A stretch of 64,000 bases of DNA from Lactobacillus corticis (GCF_018327645.1 NZ_BMAY01000002.1:62001-126000), one strand, 5' to 3'; counted from the first letter of the stretch, positions 43,555 through 52,480 are shown. Notes: generated from the letters alone by a model not told the origin. Numbers and translations: made by a program.

Positions 43555-44833
43555 TATCGCGCACCCGTCTTTCAATCTTCATATCAAATCTTACCCAAGG
43601 CAAGAAACACAGTACGTCAATTATTAACAAAACTATGGTATAAATTAAGGAATTAAGGTTGCCATTAGTTGCCACAAACGGAGCCAGGGGATCCGGCGTC
43701 CCGTCCAAAATCGCAAAGGCTACCGGTGGAATCCACCGCAACCATAAAAGACCGGCAGTCAGCAGCATATTGATCACTACCACCTCAATATAGGCAACAA
43801 TTATTATCGGGTTAAATAGTACCGGATAGCCAGAAAAGAAGCCTGACGGTGCATCAAACATGGTCGGAAATAACGTTAACTCGGCTAAACGTCGTCTTCT
43901 CATATTTTGGGCTAACAATAATACGGCAATAATCAATGCCAAAGTCACATATCCTAAGGCATTGGCATATGCGGTATAAATTTCGCTTCCCAAGTATTTA
44001 TATGGAATATTCCAACTGGACCCATGAACCAAGGCATAGTTCATATTAGCCACTGCTTCGGCCGAATTATTATCACCATTAAGTGCCTGTAAAGGATAAC
44101 CTACTCCCACCAAGGCCAAAAACGTCACGGCGATTGCTAAGCCAATCCCCTTTAGCACATTATTGGTGCCAAAAAGCGTCCCGAGCATTGAAGTAAACCA
44201 CGCTTGCGATAAATTAACTTTCAAGATATAAAGCCCTAAGGCTAGGATGATGCCCAAGGCCAAACTTACCAGCATCGGTTTGAAAGAGTCCCATACTCGT
44301 TTGTCTAAGTCGGCTAGATGTTCAAAGCGGCGATGTTGATAATCTGGTCCCAACCAGCGAAACAGCAAACCGATACAGTAGCCTAGGCCGAAAGAAACCA
44401 AGGCCATATTAACATTAAGCAGAAAACCACTAAACGGCAATGCCAATACCTGCCCTGGTCGCCGGCCATTTAAGCTAATCATCAGCAGGGTTAAGATACT
44501 GGTGATGCCTGCCAACTGGGCGTCCTTTTTAAATAAGCGAGCAGTATACTCTGCAGCCATATAAGCAATAAATAATCCAGCCAAATTAAAGGCCGCATAT
44601 CTGATCGCCTTTAGCAAATAAATCAAATTATCGCTTAGCCAATATGGTACAAAATTATACGCTTCAGTAATGTTATAAAACCAACTATCGTAATTGATAA
44701 AGCCAGAATATAATGCCTGTGCAATCGAACCAATTAAGAAAACTGGCATCAGGGCCACAAATGTTCTTTGTGCCACCCTGAAAAAAGATCGCATCTTAAG
44801 CCAATATACCCAGTCCTCCACCCATATTTTCAT
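43541..44833 (-). CDS. PTS EIIC-like membrane protein (cellobiose-family fold)
   Basis: 430 residues with about ten helices. VAQRTFVALMPVFLIGSIAQAL, LFPTMFDAPSGFFSGYPVLFNPIIIVAYI and WIPPVAFAILDGTPDPLAPF follow the EIIC pattern of lactose/cellobiose transporters. No EIIA or EIIB is fused or adjacent, so it either borrows these or is a diverged transporter or sensor. AAAGGAAA before the ATG. Coupled with the DUF915 hydrolase downstream. Confidence 0.8.
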   Translation of the reverse strand: MKIWVEDWVYWLKMRSFFRVAQRTFVALMPVFLIGSIAQALYSGFINYDSWFYNITEAYNFVPYWLSDNLIYLLKAIRYAAFNLAGLFIAYMAAEYTARLFKKDAQLAGITSILTLLMISLNGRRPGQVLALPFSGFLLNVNMALVSFGLGYCIGLLFRWLGPDYQHRRFEHLADLDKRVWDSFKPMLVSLALGIILALGLYILKVNLSQAWFTSMLGTLFGTNNVLKGIGLAIAVTFLALVGVGYPLQALNGDNNSAEAVANMNYALVHGSSWNIPYKYLGSEIYTAYANALGYVTLALIIAVLLLAQNMRRRRLAELTLFPTMFDAPSGFFSGYPVLFNPIIIVAYIEVVVINMLLTAGLLWLRWIPPVAFAILDGTPDPLAPFVATNGNLNSLIYTIVLLIIDVLCFLPWVRFDMKIERRVRDNEEA

Positions 44834-44858
44834 TCTTATTTCCTTTCAACTTAGATGC

Positions 44859-44864
44859 TATAAT
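44859..44864 (+). promoter_or_regulatory. -10 of the 77-residue protein gene
   Basis: Consensus TATAAT 28 nt before the ATG; the -35 is not clear. Confidence 0.45.
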
Positions 44865-44891
44865 ATATTTAATATTAAAGAGGGGATTCCT

Positions 44892-45125
44892 ATGACAAAA
44901 TATCGTATTAAAGTAGACGAAAGCGTCAGTACGCTGCTTGAAAAATATCTCGAAAAAACTGATCAGTCGTTGGACCAAGTTGCCAACGAAGCGTTAAAAA
45001 CATACTTGCTTACTAAGTTCAATTCTCGTGAGGCAAGACGTATCTTAAACGACTGTGAAAACAGTAAGGATTATTCATCCTTGTTAGATCGGTTCGCTTC
45101 TAATGATATTGACGATCATTATTAA
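44892..45125 (+). CDS. Small ribbon-helix-helix-like protein
   Basis: 77 residues starting MTKYRIKVDESVSTLLEKYLEKTDQSLDQVANEALKTYL. A short beta strand followed by two helices is the pattern of RHH antitoxins and Arc-like repressors. The tail is acidic (SNDIDDHY). No toxin gene is adjacent, so it may be a stand-alone regulator or an orphan antitoxin. GAGGGG lies before the ATG at 44892. Divergent from the PTS-IIC-like gene. Confidence 0.7.
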   Translation: MTKYRIKVDESVSTLLEKYLEKTDQSLDQVANEALKTYLLTKFNSREARRILNDCENSKDYSSLLDRFASNDIDDHY

Positions 45126-45147
45126 AAACAACTATTTTAGCTTTTTT

Positions 45148-45186
45148 AAAGCAGTGCTTATCAACAATAGGCACTGCTTATTTTTT
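45148..45186 (+). terminator. Terminator after the small RHH-like gene
   Basis: AAGCAGTGC - 15 nt - GCACTGCTT followed by ATTTTTT. Confidence 0.85.
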
Positions 45187-45211
45187 ATGCCCTTACACTA
45201 TATATAAGAAA

Positions 45212-45338
45212 TAAAAAAAGCCTAATTCCACCAACATCGGAACTAGGCTCACACAGTGTTGTACCGCCATCTGACCACATATTATTTAGAAGATAACATT
45301 TTCGCTACCGGAGAAAATGATTACTTTCATGGCGATAC
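45212..45338 (-). ncRNA. Candidate small RNA (~127 nt)
   Basis: A minus-strand promoter TTGTCT (45373-45368), 17 nt, TACAAT (45350-45345) predicts +1 at 45338. The transcript would begin with GTATCGCCAT, which pairs completely (one G-U) with ATGGCGGTAC at 45270-45261. Inside lies the hairpin CATTTTC / GAAAATG (45319-45313 with 45303-45297) with a TCCGGTAGC loop. The 3' end is the terminator AGCCTAGTTCC / GGAATTAGGCT (45249-45239 with 45229-45219) and seven T. The closing stem works with G-U only in minus-strand RNA. No open frame is seen. The same hairpin also ends any read-through from the dlt operon. Confidence 0.6.
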
Positions 45339-45344
45339 ATTTCG

Positions 45345-45373
45345 ATTGTAGCATCGAAATTTTTAAAAGACAA
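45345..45373 (-). promoter_or_regulatory. Promoter of the candidate small RNA
   Basis: TTGTCT, 17-nt spacer, TACAAT on the minus strand, located just after the dlt-operon serine hydrolase gene. The predicted start coincides with the first base of the RNA's closing stem. Confidence 0.6.
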
Positions 45374-45392
45374 TACTTCAAAACAAGTTGTT

Positions 45393-46310
45393 TTACATTT
45401 TTGTTACGGATTTCATCAAATTGTTAATGAAGCGTTTTATTTGTTTGAAGTTTCCCTTCGTTTGATTTGTTTGCAAAAGCAACATGGTGCGGCCGTCATT
45501 GGTTGATCTGAAGAAAGTGTAATACCCATCACCAGCCCCATTAGCGGCTGCGATTCCACGCCGGTGGTAGTAACCACAATTATAGCCATTCTTTAGACTA
45601 CTGGTTTGGATATACTGATGATCCTTCGCAGTCAATAATTTTCCAGCTAAAATATAGTACATAACTTTAGCCAAATCCGGTGTAGACATCAGAAGCGACC
45701 CAGCACCCAGGTCATTATGCGTAGCTAGCAAAGTCTTGTTGAATGGATAAACTTTGCCATTGATATGTCCTGGTACCCATGGATACAGCTGACGCTGCTT
45801 ATCCCAAGCAAAAATCGTATGTTTTAAGCCCAATGGCTTAATAAATTCTTCTTGATATAGCTGTTCATAGCTTTTACCTAAAGTCTGCGACAAAATACCG
45901 CTCAACAAAACAAAGTTTAGTGAAGTATAATGCCACTTTCCCAGCTTAGCTGCATCAAAAGCCGTATTTTCTGCTGCCTGCTGCAAAGTTGCCTCATCAG
46001 ATACGTAATGTTTAATGCCACGATAGCCAACACGGTAATCCAACCCGTAAGTCATATTAAGCAGGTTCTTGATAGTTACCTGATCGCTGCCAGTAATCTG
46101 CGGGTAGTATTTTGACAACTTGTCAGACAAACTTAGTTTGCCGGCATTAGCTGCCTTTAAAATCATTGCCGCAGTCATCGACTTTTGCGTTGAATTTATC
46201 AAATACATAGTGTCAGCAGAATTTTGGCGGTGCATGCTAATCACAGTTCGGCCATTTTTGACCACAACTGCCGAATTAGCTAATTTAAATGCACGCAACT
46301 GTTGGCGCAC
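45393..46310 (-). CDS. Serine hydrolase (beta-lactamase/PBP-like fold), last gene of dlt operon
   Basis: 305 residues with SxxK motif STQK (NSTQKSMTAAMIL), a second-site motif in WHYTSLNFVLLSGIL and NDLGAGSLLMSTPDLAKVM. This is a class-C beta-lactamase-like esterase or DD-peptidase fold common beside dltD in lactobacilli. The only start in frame is a GTG at 46310 that shares a base with the dltD stop, without a ribosome binding site (coupled translation). Unlike most relatives there is no signal peptide or membrane anchor in this frame, so either the protein is cytoplasmic or its export part was lost. Confidence 0.8.
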   Translation of the reverse strand: MRQQLRAFKLANSAVVVKNGRTVISMHRQNSADTMYLINSTQKSMTAAMILKAANAGKLSLSDKLSKYYPQITGSDQVTIKNLLNMTYGLDYRVGYRGIKHYVSDEATLQQAAENTAFDAAKLGKWHYTSLNFVLLSGILSQTLGKSYEQLYQEEFIKPLGLKHTIFAWDKQRQLYPWVPGHINGKVYPFNKTLLATHNDLGAGSLLMSTPDLAKVMYYILAGKLLTAKDHQYIQTSSLKNGYNCGYYHRRGIAAANGAGDGYYTFFRSTNDGRTMLLLQTNQTKGNFKQIKRFINNLMKSVTKM

Positions 46311-47587
46311 TAATTGCTTTTTACCAATTTCTTATTTACTGAGCCAACCTGGGTTTGATTTTGCCACTTCTTGGTAAAGTAATACTTCTTCAGCTTATAG
46401 TTGTAGTGGCCGTCAGGTTGGGCCATAAAGCTTCTAACGGCCTTATCTACCGCAATCCAACCATTCCAACCTAAGTGAATCGTATCTTCCATGAAGTAAG
46501 GCTTATTCCCCTTCTTGGATAAATCAGCAATTTGGTAAAAGCCTTGACTCATCAGTTGGTACTTAATCTTTCGTACAGACTGTTGGTACATCTTTTCTGA
46601 CAAGCCAGTATACTTTGCCCACTTGGAGTTTACTGGCGGAATAATAAATTCCACATTCGTCCCTTGTTTGGCAAATTGGGACAACATTAGTTCAAAGTCG
46701 CTATATTCAGGTGATTTAACGTAATTAAAGTGCTTTTGACTGCCCTTTAACTTCTTTAAGATCTGCTTGTTAAAGCGCGTACGGAAAAATTGGTTATCGA
46801 TCCCAAACTGGTTAGAAGTGGTATGCTTCTCCCCAGTTTCCGTCGCAATCTTCGTCAAAGCAGCCGTTGAATACCGTTTTGGCAACTTAGCTGCCCGCTG
46901 CCGAATCTTTTGTACCCGATCACGCATTTGCAAAGAACTGAAGAAGGTATCTTCATTCTTTAATACTTGCAGCTTGCGTTTAAGCATAAAGCGGTCATAG
47001 TCAGATAACTTCTTGCCCGCTGCCACTTTTTGCAAGCCATCTTTAATAACGCCCTTGATCCCAGGCATCATCAGGATGCGCTTGGCTGCATAGCGATCAG
47101 CCACGGTATTTTTAGCATTTAAGATAAAAATACTGGTTTCCAGTGGGGAATAATACATTTGAAAAGCTGCTGGATTCTGTCCTTGCTTGGTAAACCATTG
47201 AGGAGAAATAATCACAACGGCTTTCTTATTCTTCAATTGCTCGCTGGTTCCTTGCATCCCAATAAACTGGACCAATGATTGACTACCGGGACCACCTAAA
47301 AGAAATGGCCGATAATTCCGGTGGTATGCTTCTGCCAAAACACTGGGGTGCATTGGATCCAAACGTGACAATTCACTTGACCCGTAAAACGGTACATAGC
47401 CATCGTCGTAGGCTTCCTGCTTCATCTTTACGCCTTTGAACACGGTCAAGGTTTGAGAATTAGCTGCCTGAAAAATTGCATCCTTTGAAAAGGTGCGTTC
47501 CCAAGGCAATTGAAAAACTACAATCAGCAACACGATCGCACAAATAACCGGGCCAAAGATTTGCCACAGTCTGCGCTTGTTACTCAT
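46310..47587 (-). CDS. dltD: D-alanyl-lipoteichoic acid biosynthesis protein DltD
   Basis: 425 residues. N-terminal membrane anchor (about 8-27), then the SGNH-like hydrolase domain with the nucleophile segment PFYGSSELSRLDP and the His in MEDTIHLGWNGW. DltD transfers D-alanine outside the membrane onto lipoteichoic acid. It overlaps dltC by 8 nt. Confidence 0.96.
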   Translation of the reverse strand: MSNKRRLWQIFGPVICAIVLLIVVFQLPWERTFSKDAIFQAANSQTLTVFKGVKMKQEAYDDGYVPFYGSSELSRLDPMHPSVLAEAYHRNYRPFLLGGPGSQSLVQFIGMQGTSEQLKNKKAVVIISPQWFTKQGQNPAAFQMYYSPLETSIFILNAKNTVADRYAAKRILMMPGIKGVIKDGLQKVAAGKKLSDYDRFMLKRKLQVLKNEDTFFSSLQMRDRVQKIRQRAAKLPKRYSTAALTKIATETGEKHTTSNQFGIDNQFFRTRFNKQILKKLKGSQKHFNYVKSPEYSDFELMLSQFAKQGTNVEFIIPPVNSKWAKYTGLSEKMYQQSVRKIKYQLMSQGFYQIADLSKKGNKPYFMEDTIHLGWNGWIAVDKAVRSFMAQPDGHYNYKLKKYYFTKKWQNQTQVGSVNKKLVKSN

Positions 47588-47819
47588 TTTCTAAGCTTTC
47601 CACCTTTGCCACAATCTTGTTAGGAGTTGACCATTCATCACGGTTAAATTCAGAAACTGGTACTGGCACGCCAAGTTGTTCTTGGATGCTCAATAACATT
47701 TGAACACTAGCCATTGAGTCCAATAAACCGCTAGCGTATAAATCTTCGTCCATCCGATCAGCAAAATCTTCACCAGTTAAGTCTGACAAAATGCTTAATA
47801 CAGTTGCTTTAATATCCAT
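47580..47819 (-). CDS. dltC: D-alanine carrier protein DltC
   Basis: A 79-residue acyl-carrier-type protein; the phosphopantetheine serine is Ser35 in GLLDSMASVQ. It carries D-alanine from DltA to DltB. Overlaps dltD by 8 nt; 47 nt after dltB. Confidence 0.96.
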   Translation of the reverse strand: MDIKATVLSILSDLTGEDFADRMDEDLYASGLLDSMASVQMLLSIQEQLGVPVPVSEFNRDEWSTPNKIVAKVESLENE

Positions 47820-47866
47820 AATTCAATCCTTCTTTGTTTTGATATAAAATAATAAATCTTACTATC

Positions 47867-49093
47867 CTACTTCCATCCAAACCACAATTGGCTGAGGAAT
47901 CCTGAAAAGATCAGGAAACTAAAACATACAACGTGGAAAGTGAGGAAGATTGCAAATGCTTCAGTAAATTTGTTATGCGGTATCTGCTTTTGGTGTTTGC
48001 GCTTAAACCGTAACCAAATATCATTAATAATAATTGCTAAAGCATGGTAAATACCATATACAATGTAATACCAAGTCAAGCCGTGCCAAAAACCCATAAT
48101 CAAGAAGTCAATCAAGTAGGAAGCTTGTGACAAACGAATGCGGTTTTTGATGAGCTTTTTCTTCATGGCCCAGAATGTGAAACGCATGTAGATAAAGTCA
48201 CGGAACCAGAATGACAAGGTAATGTGCCAACGATTCCAGAAGTCCTTGATATTCTTTGATTTAAATGGTTGGTTAAAGTTCATTGGCGTATGAATTCCCA
48301 TAAAGTAGGAAATCCCTACTGCAAATAGTGAATAACCAGCAAAGTCAAAGAATAAATACATACTGTAGCAGTACATATAGGCGACAACCCACCAGGAAAG
48401 CTTTAACCCGCCGACCATATTACCGACTGCCAAAGCTTGGTGTTCGATCTTTGGCAGCCATAGCGTACCAAAGAACCAGCCAATAATGAACTTGTACAAG
48501 AAACCTTGGAAAATGTAACGGACCGCATACTGCATATCCGTAATGTAGTCGCTGCGACTTGGTGCCTTATCGTAATCCTGCTTAAACCGGCGATACCGAT
48601 CGATCGGTCCAGAAGAAATTGTCGGGAAGAATAGCAAGAAGCGCAGGTATGTTCCTGGGTCTACTTGCTTGATGGTTCCATCCCGCAACTCCATAATGAC
48701 TTGAACCGTCTTAAAGGTTACATAGGATATTCCTAAAAACCCAACGACAAAGGGAACGCTGCCAGCAGGCTGGGTGGTCATGAATTTAGTTACCGTTAAT
48801 GGAATAATTGCTAAAATCACGGTCAAATAGAAAATGCTGGTTTTGTTCTTTCCTTGCTTACGGTAATGCTGATAGGCAAAGGTTAAACAAAATTCAAAGA
48901 CGAGCCAAAGCAGCAGATTAATTCCTTCCTGCCATTTAACTCCGCCAAAAGTTAGGACTAAGAATACTAAGGTAAAGAGTGCCTCATAAATTTTCAGCCT
49001 TTTACCAAAATATAAGCCGATAATAATCGGCAACAAAGCCGCCAACAGAATTAGGAAGTACTGGGGATTGGAATAGGGCTGTAAGTTAATCAC
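47867..49093 (-). CDS. dltB: D-alanyl transferase DltB (MBOAT)
   Basis: 408 residues, multi-spanning MBOAT acyltransferase. The pore histidine motif is in FLIMGFWHGLTWYYIVYG, with NFNQPFKSKNIKDFWNRWHITLSFWFRDF before it. It moves D-alanine from DltC across the membrane. Its ATG overlaps the dltA stop by 4 nt. Confidence 0.96.
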   Translation of the reverse strand: MINLQPYSNPQYFLILLAALLPIIIGLYFGKRLKIYEALFTLVFLVLTFGGVKWQEGINLLLWLVFEFCLTFAYQHYRKQGKNKTSIFYLTVILAIIPLTVTKFMTTQPAGSVPFVVGFLGISYVTFKTVQVIMELRDGTIKQVDPGTYLRFLLFFPTISSGPIDRYRRFKQDYDKAPSRSDYITDMQYAVRYIFQGFLYKFIIGWFFGTLWLPKIEHQALAVGNMVGGLKLSWWVVAYMYCYSMYLFFDFAGYSLFAVGISYFMGIHTPMNFNQPFKSKNIKDFWNRWHITLSFWFRDFIYMRFTFWAMKKKLIKNRIRLSQASYLIDFLIMGFWHGLTWYYIVYGIYHALAIIINDIWLRFKRKHQKQIPHNKFTEAFAIFLTFHVVCFSFLIFSGFLSQLWFGWK

Positions 49094-50598
49094 TGTTGAT
49101 TAACCTCCTTAATCACGGCCTTAATATCAACCTTGCCGTTCTGTGAAATTGGCAAACTGTCACGGAAAACGAAGCGTTGCGGCAGCATATATGGCATCAC
49201 ATTTTTGGCCAGATCAGCTCGCAAAAGCTTAGTTAACTCGCTGTTGCTATACTTTTCTTTAACGCTATCGTTCAGCTCAATTTCAGCCACAATTTGCTTA
49301 ACAGCGTGATCAGCATCATATTTCGGAGCAGCCACCCCATAACGAACTAAGTCGTTTTTGCTTAAATAAAAGTTGATTTCCTCTAATTCGATCCGGTAAC
49401 CATTGAACTTAATTTGGAAGTCAATCCGGCCACGATAAAAGAGCAAATCGCCATCGAAAAAGCCGGCGTCGCCAGTCCGATAACTGGCATAGCTCTTACC
49501 TGCTTCTTGGAAAAAGGCAGCTTCAGTCTTCTCAGGATTGTTCATGTATCCCTTTGAAACACTAGGTCCGGTTAAGATAATCTCGCCTTGACCTGCTTCG
49601 CCCTTCTTTTCATCAATGGTAATTTCAGTATCTGGCTTAGCCTTGCCAATCGGCAAACGATCGTACTTGGCTAAAATCTCATCAGTTATTTCAACCTGCG
49701 TTACCGCAACCGTCGCCTCAGTTGGGCCATAAGTATTAAAAATATGGCCTGCTGGGAACTTATCCTTCAACTTAGCTGCTTCACTATGTGGCAACTCTTC
49801 ACCACAGAATAAGAAATGAGTTAAGTCAGGATGATGTTTTTGATCGAAAGTTGGATCTAAGAAGCACATTTGAGCAAATGATGGGGTTGAAACCCAAACA
49901 TTAAATTGCATCTTAGGCAAGGTCTTAAATAATTGCCCAAAGTTTTGCGTAACTTCGTGTGGAAGAACGACTAATTTGCCCCCGCTAACTAAAGCCGGAT
50001 ACAAACTCATGACTGATAGGTCGAATGAGTATGGAGCTTGAGCTAAAAAGCTCGGATGATCAGGCAAATTAAAGCTGGTCAATTCCCAGTTAACAAAACT
50101 AAGCAAATTGTCATGACTAATTTGAACCCCTTTAGGCTTGCCAGTCGTACCAGAAGTAAAGATGATGTAGAAATTATCATCGCCTAAAACTTCCTGACTC
50201 AAATCCGCCTGGCCACCAGCCGGAACATCTTCAGGAGTCAGCACTTCAACTCCTGGTAAAGTCACTTCCGGTAAGGGAGCAATTGCCAGCACCGTTTTAG
50301 CCTTAGAAACTTCCTGAATCATTGCCAAACGTTCTGCATTAGAATAGCTGGCAATGGGAATGTAGGCATGGCCGCTTTTTACTGCCCCTAAAAAGGCGCA
50401 AACCATTTCAAAATCTTGACCGCCCCAGATCATGACGGGATCACCGGCAGGCACAGTGGCTGCCAGTTTCGCTGCCCAGGCATCTGAACGCTGCTTCAAG
50501 TCACGATAAGTGTTGGTCGTTCCCAAATAATCGTAAGCAATCCGATCAGGATCAGTTTCTGCTACTTGATCGATTGCAGTAATAATGTTGTCTACCAT
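49090..50598 (-). CDS. dltA: D-alanine--carrier protein ligase DltA
   Basis: A 502-residue ANL-superfamily adenylating enzyme: the ATP loop FTSGTTGKPKGVQ, FNTYGPTEATVAVT and YRTGDAGFFDGD are visible, with the C-terminal lysine in ISQNGKVDIKA. It activates D-alanine and loads DltC. AAGGGGG ribosome binding site; follows dltX by 12 nt. Confidence 0.97.
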   Translation of the reverse strand: MVDNIITAIDQVAETDPDRIAYDYLGTTNTYRDLKQRSDAWAAKLAATVPAGDPVMIWGGQDFEMVCAFLGAVKSGHAYIPIASYSNAERLAMIQEVSKAKTVLAIAPLPEVTLPGVEVLTPEDVPAGGQADLSQEVLGDDNFYIIFTSGTTGKPKGVQISHDNLLSFVNWELTSFNLPDHPSFLAQAPYSFDLSVMSLYPALVSGGKLVVLPHEVTQNFGQLFKTLPKMQFNVWVSTPSFAQMCFLDPTFDQKHHPDLTHFLFCGEELPHSEAAKLKDKFPAGHIFNTYGPTEATVAVTQVEITDEILAKYDRLPIGKAKPDTEITIDEKKGEAGQGEIILTGPSVSKGYMNNPEKTEAAFFQEAGKSYASYRTGDAGFFDGDLLFYRGRIDFQIKFNGYRIELEEINFYLSKNDLVRYGVAAPKYDADHAVKQIVAEIELNDSVKEKYSNSELTKLLRADLAKNVMPYMLPQRFVFRDSLPISQNGKVDIKAVIKEVNQQ

Positions 50599-50610
50599 TT
50601 CCTTGCCCCC

Positions 50611-50766
50611 TTAAAATTCGTTGTAGATAAAGTGAACTGAGGTTAGCCCACTGTATTCATACAAGTAAATGAGGGCCATTAAAATGGCAAAATAACAAAC
50701 CGTCTTCAACAGGAATAAACCTACCTGTTTCCAACGGTTTGGAGTGCGTGTCTTATTTCTCTCCAT
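50611..50766 (-). CDS. dltX: DltX, small membrane protein of the dlt operon
   Basis: 51 residues: MERNKTRTPNRWKQVGLFLL..., a single transmembrane helix (about 15-37), and the characteristic C-terminal FIYNEF that is needed for D-alanylation in characterised systems. First gene of the operon; GAGGGG ribosome binding site. Confidence 0.93.
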   Translation of the reverse strand: MERNKTRTPNRWKQVGLFLLKTVCYFAILMALIYLYEYSGLTSVHFIYNEF

Positions 50767-50799
50767 CTGTTTATCCCCTCGTAAATCAATTACATGATT

Positions 50800-50828
50800 A
50801 GCCTACTCGTTTGTAATACTTTTGTAAA
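50800..50828 (-). promoter_or_regulatory. Probable dlt operon promoter
   Basis: TTTACA (50828-50823), 17 nt, TAGGCT (50805-50800). The -10 is poor. Confidence 0.35.
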
Positions 50829-50830
50829 AC

Positions 50831-50872
50831 AAAAACGGCTTGTCTTTAAAGAATCTTAAATACAAGCCGTTT
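50831..50872 (-). terminator. Terminator upstream of the dlt promoter
   Basis: AAACGGCTTGT / ACAAGCCGTTTTTG stem on the minus strand, ending the transcript of the two genes at 50886-52338. Confidence 0.85.
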
Positions 50873-50885
50873 ATCTGATGATTTC

Positions 50886-51182
50886 CTATTCATGTATCCT
50901 TTTGGCATAATGTGCCGCAATAAATAAGGGAATGGAATTTAATGCTGAAATTAAAAACAGGGTGATCCATGCCAAAATTGACACATTTTTAGGGTTGCGC
51001 CAACGTTCAGCGGTGGTGGTTGACAAGACATAAGCTCCGACTACCACGGCAATCCCGATTTGCAAAAGAAAAACTCCCATGTGGAAATATTTCCATAGTA
51101 ATAGTCCGGCAATTGCCGGTAAGAGATACCCCCAGCCAGCAATCCGCAGCCAAATAATTTCTTTTTGGTAATTTTTAAGCAT
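50886..51182 (-). CDS. Three-helix membrane protein of unknown function
   Basis: 98 residues (MLKNYQKEIIWLRIAGWGYLLP...) with three hydrophobic helices (about 13-30, 35-54, 70-90). The ATG at 51182 has AAAGGAG 7 nt upstream. It lies 19 nt after the beta-propeller-like gene and is its operon partner. No family recognised. Confidence 0.75.
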   Translation of the reverse strand: MLKNYQKEIIWLRIAGWGYLLPAIAGLLLWKYFHMGVFLLQIGIAVVVGAYVLSTTTAERWRNPKNVSILAWITLFLISALNSIPLFIAAHYAKRIHE

Positions 51183-51201
51183 CAAATTCTCCTTTACTAC
51201 G

Positions 51202-52338
51202 CTAATCGCCAAACAAAGCATTAATATTTAACGATAAGGTTCGGTCCATAATTACGCTATTAGGTTTGGCATATTGTTTTGCTCCAGATTCAAAGATACA
51301 GATCAGTTGACCCTTATAAGCCGTAATTTGTTCCAAATACGGCGGCATCGTGATAACTTCTTCAGCATTCTTTTCACTTAGTGACTTCAAAGCAGTAATC
51401 GGAAAGATGTAGAGTTTAGACGAACTGCTGCCGTATGACTGGCTTAAGAAAATTTTGTTTTGATAGATTGCAATTCCCTGGATTTGCTTGCTCATCGTCG
51501 TTTGCCCGTTAGGGTCTGACCAAGAAACGCGACCAGTAACCGATTTTACTTCATTATTAGCGATCGAATTCTTATATTTGCCGCTCCTGGCAATGGTATA
51601 AGCGGCAACTTTTCCACGTCCTGAAAGCGTAAAGAAGCCTACAAACAATTGATCATCGTAATAGGTTACAGTGGAAGCTTTTTGCACATTAGGAATGGCT
51701 ATTTTATGGTTATACCAGATAGTCTGTCGACTGCCCTTGGGATAATTCTTTAAAGCCGCCATGCTAAAGCTCATCAAGCCCGAAGATTCGCCCATTGATC
51801 CGGTAATCCAGATATTTTTTCCTTCGGGATCATACGTAATTCCGCCCAGGTGGGGACGACCATCAATTTGGATCGTTTTAAGATATTTGCCCGTCTTTTT
51901 GTCCAAGACATAAATTACGGAATTATGAACATGTTCGCCATCATAAGCAGTGATGAGCAGATACTTGCCTGCAATCGTCACGCCTTGAGGCGTCATCGTA
52001 TCAATGCGTTCCCATTTTTTCTTTTTATAGTTATAAGCAACCGTCGAGCGTAAGCCCGGGATTACAAAATCCTTGCCGTCCCAAGTGCGCGGCGGTACGT
52101 AATTCGATACCTTATTAATGAAAGAATAACTATTACGCAGACGTGCTTGATAAGTCGAGAAATTCTGCCAAGCCGCATTGGTATTAGTCTTATCTTTGGC
52201 TAAAGTCACCTTCGGCCGATTATCCAGCAATTGCTTTTCCTGCCACCATTGGTAGCCAAAATAACCGGCCGTGCCTAAAGCAGTTACTACCAATGAAAAA
52301 ATGGCAAATTCACGTAAAAAACGTCCAAGAAATCTCAA
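51202..52338 (-). CDS. Membrane-anchored beta-propeller-like (YncE-type) protein
   Basis: 378 residues: an N-terminal hydrophobic anchor (about 10-30), then repeating beta-rich blades such as SVIYVLDKKTGKYLKTIQID, HLGGITYDPEGKNIWITGS and VTYYDDQLFVGFFTLSGRGKVAAYTI. Lactobacilli carry similar proteins of unknown role, related in pattern to helveticin-J-like and YncE-like propellers. It is probably exposed on the outer face of the membrane. Start by ATG near a GGGGG site. Followed by a small membrane protein. Confidence 0.72.
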   Translation of the reverse strand: MRFLGRFLREFAIFSLVVTALGTAGYFGYQWWQEKQLLDNRPKVTLAKDKTNTNAAWQNFSTYQARLRNSYSFINKVSNYVPPRTWDGKDFVIPGLRSTVAYNYKKKKWERIDTMTPQGVTIAGKYLLITAYDGEHVHNSVIYVLDKKTGKYLKTIQIDGRPHLGGITYDPEGKNIWITGSMGESSGLMSFSMAALKNYPKGSRQTIWYNHKIAIPNVQKASTVTYYDDQLFVGFFTLSGRGKVAAYTIARSGKYKNSIANNEVKSVTGRVSWSDPNGQTTMSKQIQGIAIYQNKIFLSQSYGSSSSKLYIFPITALKSLSEKNAEEVITMPPYLEQITAYKGQLICIFESGAKQYAKPNSVIMDRTLSLNINALFGD

Positions 52339-52452
52339 GGTCTGCCCCCTTCCTTATCAGAACATTATACACAATCTCACTTTAGCCGGAAAATTATCTT
52401 GAATCATAAAACTTTTTTGAATTTTTCGCCAAAAAAGCACGAATCGTCACAC

Positions 52453-52480
52453 TTTCTTCACAATTTACGGCTATTATAAT
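52453..52480 (+). promoter_or_regulatory. Promoter of candidate RNA A with shared 13-nt box
   Basis: TTTCTTCACAATT (52453-52465) lies 22 nt (start to start) before TATAAT (52475). TCACA is repeated with an 11-nt period (52447 and 52458), like direct-repeat sites of OmpR-type response regulators. No -35 consensus. Confidence 0.6.

Noticed and set aside
44694-44891. N-terminal extension of the RHH-like protein
   Set aside because: It runs antisense through the PTS-IIC-like gene and its promoter; the ATG at 44892 has the ribosome binding site.
45339-45368. Hairpin ATTTCGAT/ATCGAAAT followed by TTTT as a plus-strand terminator
   Set aside because: No plus-strand gene precedes it (the upstream gene already ends at 45186); the stretch is better explained as part of a minus-strand promoter.
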